NCBI RefSeq assembly: GCF_001469025.1
Contig: NZ_LNIZ01000003.1
Coordinates: 124,001 to 188,000, forward strand
Direction of reading: 5' to 3'
DNA: 64,000 nt
Source: Trueperella bernardiae
GTDB lineage: Bacteria > Actinomycetota > Actinomycetes > Actinomycetales > Actinomycetaceae
Part shown: piece by piece, positions 61,152-64,000 of the stretch
Numbering within the stretch: position 1 is the stretch's first letter
Layout of the letters: the number at the start of each line of letters is the position of its first letter
Program-made: the position numbers and the translations under genes
The notes under the pieces: model-generated
Told to the model about the DNA's origin: nothing
The model's input: only the letters and a program-made list of their open reading frames with translations
Databases searched by the model: none

Positions 61152-62066
61152 ATGAAAATCCGTGGAGTTGTCCCTCCCGTTGTCACCCCGCTCACCGCGG
61201 ACGGCGCGCTCGACGTCGCCTCGTTTGAGCGTTCGATTAACCGCATGATCGACGCCGGAGTCGATGGCCTGTTCGTCCTCGGCTCCTCCGGCGAGGTCGT
61301 GTTCTCCACCGATGAGCGCCGCCGCGAGGTCATCGAGAACGCCGTGCGGATCGTGGCGGGCCGCGTGCCCGTGCTGGTCGGTGTCATCGACATGACCACC
61401 AAGCGCACGATTGAGCACGCTCGCGTGGCCAAGGAGCTCGGCGCCGACGCCATCGTCGCCACCGCCCCCTTCTACGCAATCCTGGGCCCGAAGGAGATCA
61501 AGCGTCACTTCCGCCTCGTCCACGAGGAGGTGGACCTGCCGCTGTTCGCCTACGACATTCCGGTGTGCGTGCACGTCAAGCTCGCCCCGGCGCTCATCCT
61601 CGAGCTCGCCCGAGAGGGCGTGCTGGCGGGCGTGAAGGATTCGTCCGGCGACGACGTCTCCTTCCGTTTCCTGGCCCAGGCCCGTGACGAGGAAAGCCTT
61701 GACCTGGCCCTGCTCACCGGGCACGAGGTCGTGGTGGACGGCGCCTACATGTCCCACGCGGACGGTTCGGTGCCGGGCCTGGCGAACGTTGACCCGGTCA
61801 TCTTCGTCGAGCAGTGGCGCGCCTACCAGGCCGGCGATTGGGGCCGGGTGCGCGAGCTGCAGGATGAGGCGACCCGCCTCATGCGGATCGTCCAGGTCGC
61901 CTCTGGTGAGGTGGGCTTCGCGGCCGGCGTCGGCGCCTTCAAGACGGCGCTCATGCTGCTCGGCGTGTTCGAGACGAACACGATGCCCGAGCCCGTCCTC
62001 GCTCTTGAGGGTGAGAACGTGGAGGCCGTGGCCCGCGTGCTCCGGGAAACCGGGCATCTCAACTAG
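61152..62066 (+). CDS. nanA: N-acetylneuraminate lyase family (DapA/NanA) aldolase
   Basis: Class I aldolase, 304 residues, which in this setting splits N-acetylneuraminate into ManNAc and pyruvate. The Schiff-base lysine is K162 (GVKDSSGD), the partner tyrosine Y134 (FAYDIP), and the pyruvate-binding loop GSSGE is at about 44-48. Family members also include dihydrodipicolinate synthase and other keto-acid lyases; the flanking transporter, nanK and nanE decide for sialic acid. ATG 61152 follows aaggaagacca. Confidence 0.88.
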   Translation: MKIRGVVPPVVTPLTADGALDVASFERSINRMIDAGVDGLFVLGSSGEVVFSTDERRREVIENAVRIVAGRVPVLVGVIDMTTKRTIEHARVAKELGADAIVATAPFYAILGPKEIKRHFRLVHEEVDLPLFAYDIPVCVHVKLAPALILELAREGVLAGVKDSSGDDVSFRFLAQARDEESLDLALLTGHEVVVDGAYMSHADGSVPGLANVDPVIFVEQWRAYQAGDWGRVRELQDEATRLMRIVQVASGEVGFAAGVGAFKTALMLLGVFETNTMPEPVLALEGENVEAVARVLRETGHLN

Positions 62067-62075
62067 GAGGGGACC

Positions 62076-63002
62076 ATGGCTGGTGCCGAGATCCTGACGA
62101 TCGATATTGGTGGCACCAAGGTGGGTTGGGCTTTCGCCGACGCCGAGCACCTGTGCGTCGGCGAAAGCCAATCCATGAAGACTCTCGCTCGCGCTGGCGG
62201 TGCCGATGTGGCACGGCGCATCCGCGACATGGTGGTGGATGCGTGTGCTAACCGCTCTCTCCTCGGCATCGGAATCGCCAGCGCGGGTGTGGTCGACCCG
62301 GCCACGGGCGCGATCGTCTCAGCTACGAACACGATGCCCGGATGGGCCGGGACGCGCCTGGGGGAGATGCTGTCCCAGGCCACGGGCCTGCCCGTCCACG
62401 TCATCAACGACGTCCACGCCCACGGGCTGGGCGAGGCCGTCATGGGTGCGGGCAAGGGGGCGACGTCGGTGGTGTCGATGGCGCTCGGCACCGGGATCGG
62501 GGGCGCGCTCATCCGCGATGGCCAGATCGATTTTGGTGATCACTTCCTGTCCGGCCACTACGGGCACATCCACCACCACCTGGCCGAGGGCATGCCCTGC
62601 TCGTGCGGGCGCACCGGCCACATTGAGGCCATCGCTTCCGGGCATGGGATCACGAACTGGTACAACTCCCGCCGCGGCGCCGCCGACCCGGAGGTCGCCA
62701 ACGGCAAGGAGCTCCAGGACCTCGCCGAATCCGGCAACGAGCTGGCGCGGGCCGTCTTCAACGAGTCGGCTTACGCCACGGGCGAATCGCTCGCCACGCT
62801 TGCCAACTGTATCGACCCCTCCGTCATTGTTCTTTCCGGTTCGATGACGCGCTCGGGGGAGGAATGGTGGCAAAATGTTTACGCGGGATTTGTTGCGCGC
62901 GCAATGGACCCGGTCGCCACCGTGCCGATCAAGCTCGGCGAACTCGGTTCCGCCGCGCCCCTGTACGGGGCGGCGATCAACTTCATGAGGAAAGAAGTCT
63001 AA
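62076..63002 (+). CDS. nanK: ROK family N-acetylmannosamine kinase
   Basis: Sugar kinase, 308 residues, phosphorylating ManNAc with ATP. TIDIGGTKVGW is the N-terminal phosphate loop and ALGTGIGGALI the second. The ROK zinc site reads CSCGRTGHIE (about 175-184): the first two cysteines are kept, but the usual third cysteine (GCxE) is a histidine. Position between nanA and nanE supports the ManNAc specificity. The start follows aggagggg. Its stop is directly adjacent to the nanE ATG. Confidence 0.9.
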   Translation: MAGAEILTIDIGGTKVGWAFADAEHLCVGESQSMKTLARAGGADVARRIRDMVVDACANRSLLGIGIASAGVVDPATGAIVSATNTMPGWAGTRLGEMLSQATGLPVHVINDVHAHGLGEAVMGAGKGATSVVSMALGTGIGGALIRDGQIDFGDHFLSGHYGHIHHHLAEGMPCSCGRTGHIEAIASGHGITNWYNSRRGAADPEVANGKELQDLAESGNELARAVFNESAYATGESLATLANCIDPSVIVLSGSMTRSGEEWWQNVYAGFVARAMDPVATVPIKLGELGSAAPLYGAAINFMRKEV

Positions 63003-63674
63003 ATGCATCAGCTCATCGAATCGCTGCGCGGGCGCCTGATCGTCTCCGCGCAGGCATACCCGGGCGAGCCTATGCGCCACCCTGAGACCATGGCACAGAT
63101 CGCGCTCGCAGCCGAGCGTGGTGGCGCCGCCGCGATCCGCTGCCAGGGCCTGGCAGACATCGCCGCTATCAAGGGGCAGGTGGACGTGCCCGTCATCGGC
63201 CTGTGGAAAGAGGGTCACGACGGCGTCTACATCACCCCCACCCTGCGCCACGCGCGCGCCTGCATCATGGCCGGTGCGGACATCGTGGCGATCGACGCCA
63301 CCCGCCGCCCCCGCCCTGACGGGCGCACCTACGCCGAGACGGTGGCCGAGCTGAAGAAGGACGACGCCCTCGTCATGGCCGACTGCGGCTCGTTTGACGA
63401 CGCGGTGATGGCGGCCGAGGCTGGCTCCGACATTCTGTCGACCACCCTGTCCGGCTACACGGGCGAGCGCCCGAAGAGTGTGGGCCCGGACCTCGAGCTG
63501 TTGCGCGAGATCGTGACCGCCTTCCCCGACCTGCCGGTCTTCTGCGAGGGCCGCGTTCACACGCCCGAGCACGCCAAGGCCGTCATGGACGCGGGCGCCT
63601 TCGCGGTCGTCGTCGGCACGGCCATTACCCACCCGACCACGATCACGTCGTGGTTTGCAGATGCCATCAGTTAA
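63003..63674 (+). CDS. nanE: N-acetylmannosamine-6-phosphate 2-epimerase NanE
   Basis: TIM-barrel epimerase converting ManNAc-6-P to GlcNAc-6-P, 223 residues. IVSAQAYPGEPMRHPE opens it, the catalytic lysine is in IGLWKEGHDG, the acidic residue in VFCEGRVHTPEHA, and phosphate is bound by VVVGTAITHP. The length is typical. The gene starts on the base after the nanK stop; nagB follows after 16 bases. Confidence 0.95.
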   Translation: MHQLIESLRGRLIVSAQAYPGEPMRHPETMAQIALAAERGGAAAIRCQGLADIAAIKGQVDVPVIGLWKEGHDGVYITPTLRHARACIMAGADIVAIDATRRPRPDGRTYAETVAELKKDDALVMADCGSFDDAVMAAEAGSDILSTTLSGYTGERPKSVGPDLELLREIVTAFPDLPVFCEGRVHTPEHAKAVMDAGAFAVVVGTAITHPTTITSWFADAIS

Positions 63675-63690
63675 GAAAGCGAGAAGAAAC

Positions 63691-64000
63691 ATGCAGATCG
63701 GAATTTTCAGCGACGAGACGGAACTTGCCAAGGCTGCCGCCGCTTACCTGATGAACACGATGAAGGGCGCCGAGCCGAAGAACCTCGGCGTCGCTACGGG
63801 CTCCACCCCGCTCGGGCTGTACGCCCAGCTGCGCGAGGCCCACGCCACTGGCGACTTCACGCTCGCGGACGCGAAGGCCTTCGCGCTCGATGAGTATGTC
63901 GGCATCGACCCGGCCCACCCGGAGGCCTACCGCAACGTGCTGCGTACCGAGCTCGTGGGGGATGAAAAAACGGGCCTGACGGAGGACAACCTCCACACGC
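63691..64000 (+). CDS. nagB: glucosamine-6-phosphate deaminase NagB (3' partial)
   Basis: The first 103 codons are in the window. NLGVATGSTPLGLYAQL is the substrate phosphate loop and FALDEYVGIDPAHPEAYRN carries the catalytic aspartate of the family. The enzyme turns glucosamine-6-P into fructose-6-P and ammonia, the exit of the sialic acid route into glycolysis. A gene for GlcNAc-6-P deacetylase (nagA) would be expected next but lies outside the window. The start has gagaag upstream. Confidence 0.94.
   Translation, partial: MQIGIFSDETELAKAAAAYLMNTMKGAEPKNLGVATGSTPLGLYAQLREAHATGDFTLADAKAFALDEYVGIDPAHPEAYRNVLRTELVGDEKTGLTEDNLHT

Overview
The window is high-GC, densely coded DNA (roughly two-thirds G+C by eye) with many GTG starts, ATGA/GTGA/TAATG stop-start overlaps and an actinobacterial gene repertoire. 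That repertoire includes bS22 (the 32-residue ribosomal protein), the Rv3235 and DUF6912 families, menaquinone (not ubiquinone) biosynthesis with MenJ, actinobacterial-type complex I, and the aroA-rsgA-hisN block. With a SAT-type sialic acid operon at the right edge, a host-associated member of the Actinomycetaceae (Trueperella/Arcanobacterium-like) is plausible. That genus-level placement is inference from gene content only.

Layout. 0-5 kb: end of a membrane-anchored hypothetical protein, then radA and a ktrAB-type K+ uptake pair on the minus strand. 4.8-6.5 kb: a small excisionase-type HTH gene, the bS22 gene with a clear terminator, a MarR regulator coupled to a histidine phosphatase. 6.5-21.9 kb: menaquinone block. 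Minus strand: TDT-family channel, menE, menA and a PLDc_N membrane protein. menB and menC diverge, with menD coupled to menC; menF and menG diverge; menJ follows. It is interrupted by a frameshifted CPBP-protease gene (10.4-11.1 kb), an orphan AAA_14/DUF4143 ATPase island with 23-bp tandem repeats (14.9-16.4 kb), and an HtrA-like protease. 21.9-37.9 kb: a complete 14-gene nuoA-N operon, followed in translational overlap by a polyprenyl diphosphate synthase that probably makes the quinone tail. 39-46.5 kb: secA, a very long hairpin, an Rv3235-family gene, a LysM membrane protein preceded by 10-bp phased repeats, and a small cluster of HTH, SAF-domain and CpaE-like genes. 46.6-54.6 kb: minus-strand sbcC-sbcD, then a DoxX-aroA-rsgA-hisN operon. 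54.8-64 kb: a FadR/GntR regulator diverging from siaE-siaF-siaG-siaI-nanA-nanK-nanE-nagB, an uptake and catabolic operon for sialic acid in which siaG fuses a permease to an ATPase; nagB runs off the end.

How they work together. The men genes, the tail synthase and complex I form one respiratory neighbourhood: electrons from NADH enter NuoEFG and reduce menaquinone. The sialic acid operon imports N-acetylneuraminate, cleaves it (NanA), phosphorylates and epimerises ManNAc (NanK, NanE) and feeds glucosamine-6-phosphate to glycolysis (NagB). One TNGTNNNACNA palindrome sits between the regulator and siaE, inside overlapping divergent promoter candidates.

Most notable observations: exact loss of all four cysteine positions for the N7 Fe-S cluster in NuoG; the operator/promoter arrangement of the sialic acid operon; the 10-bp helically phased repeats upstream of the LysM gene; the 23-bp repeats upstream of the orphan ATPase; the long near-perfect hairpin after secA; and the frameshifted CPBP protease gene. 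No tRNA, rRNA, CRISPR array, IS element or prophage was seen.
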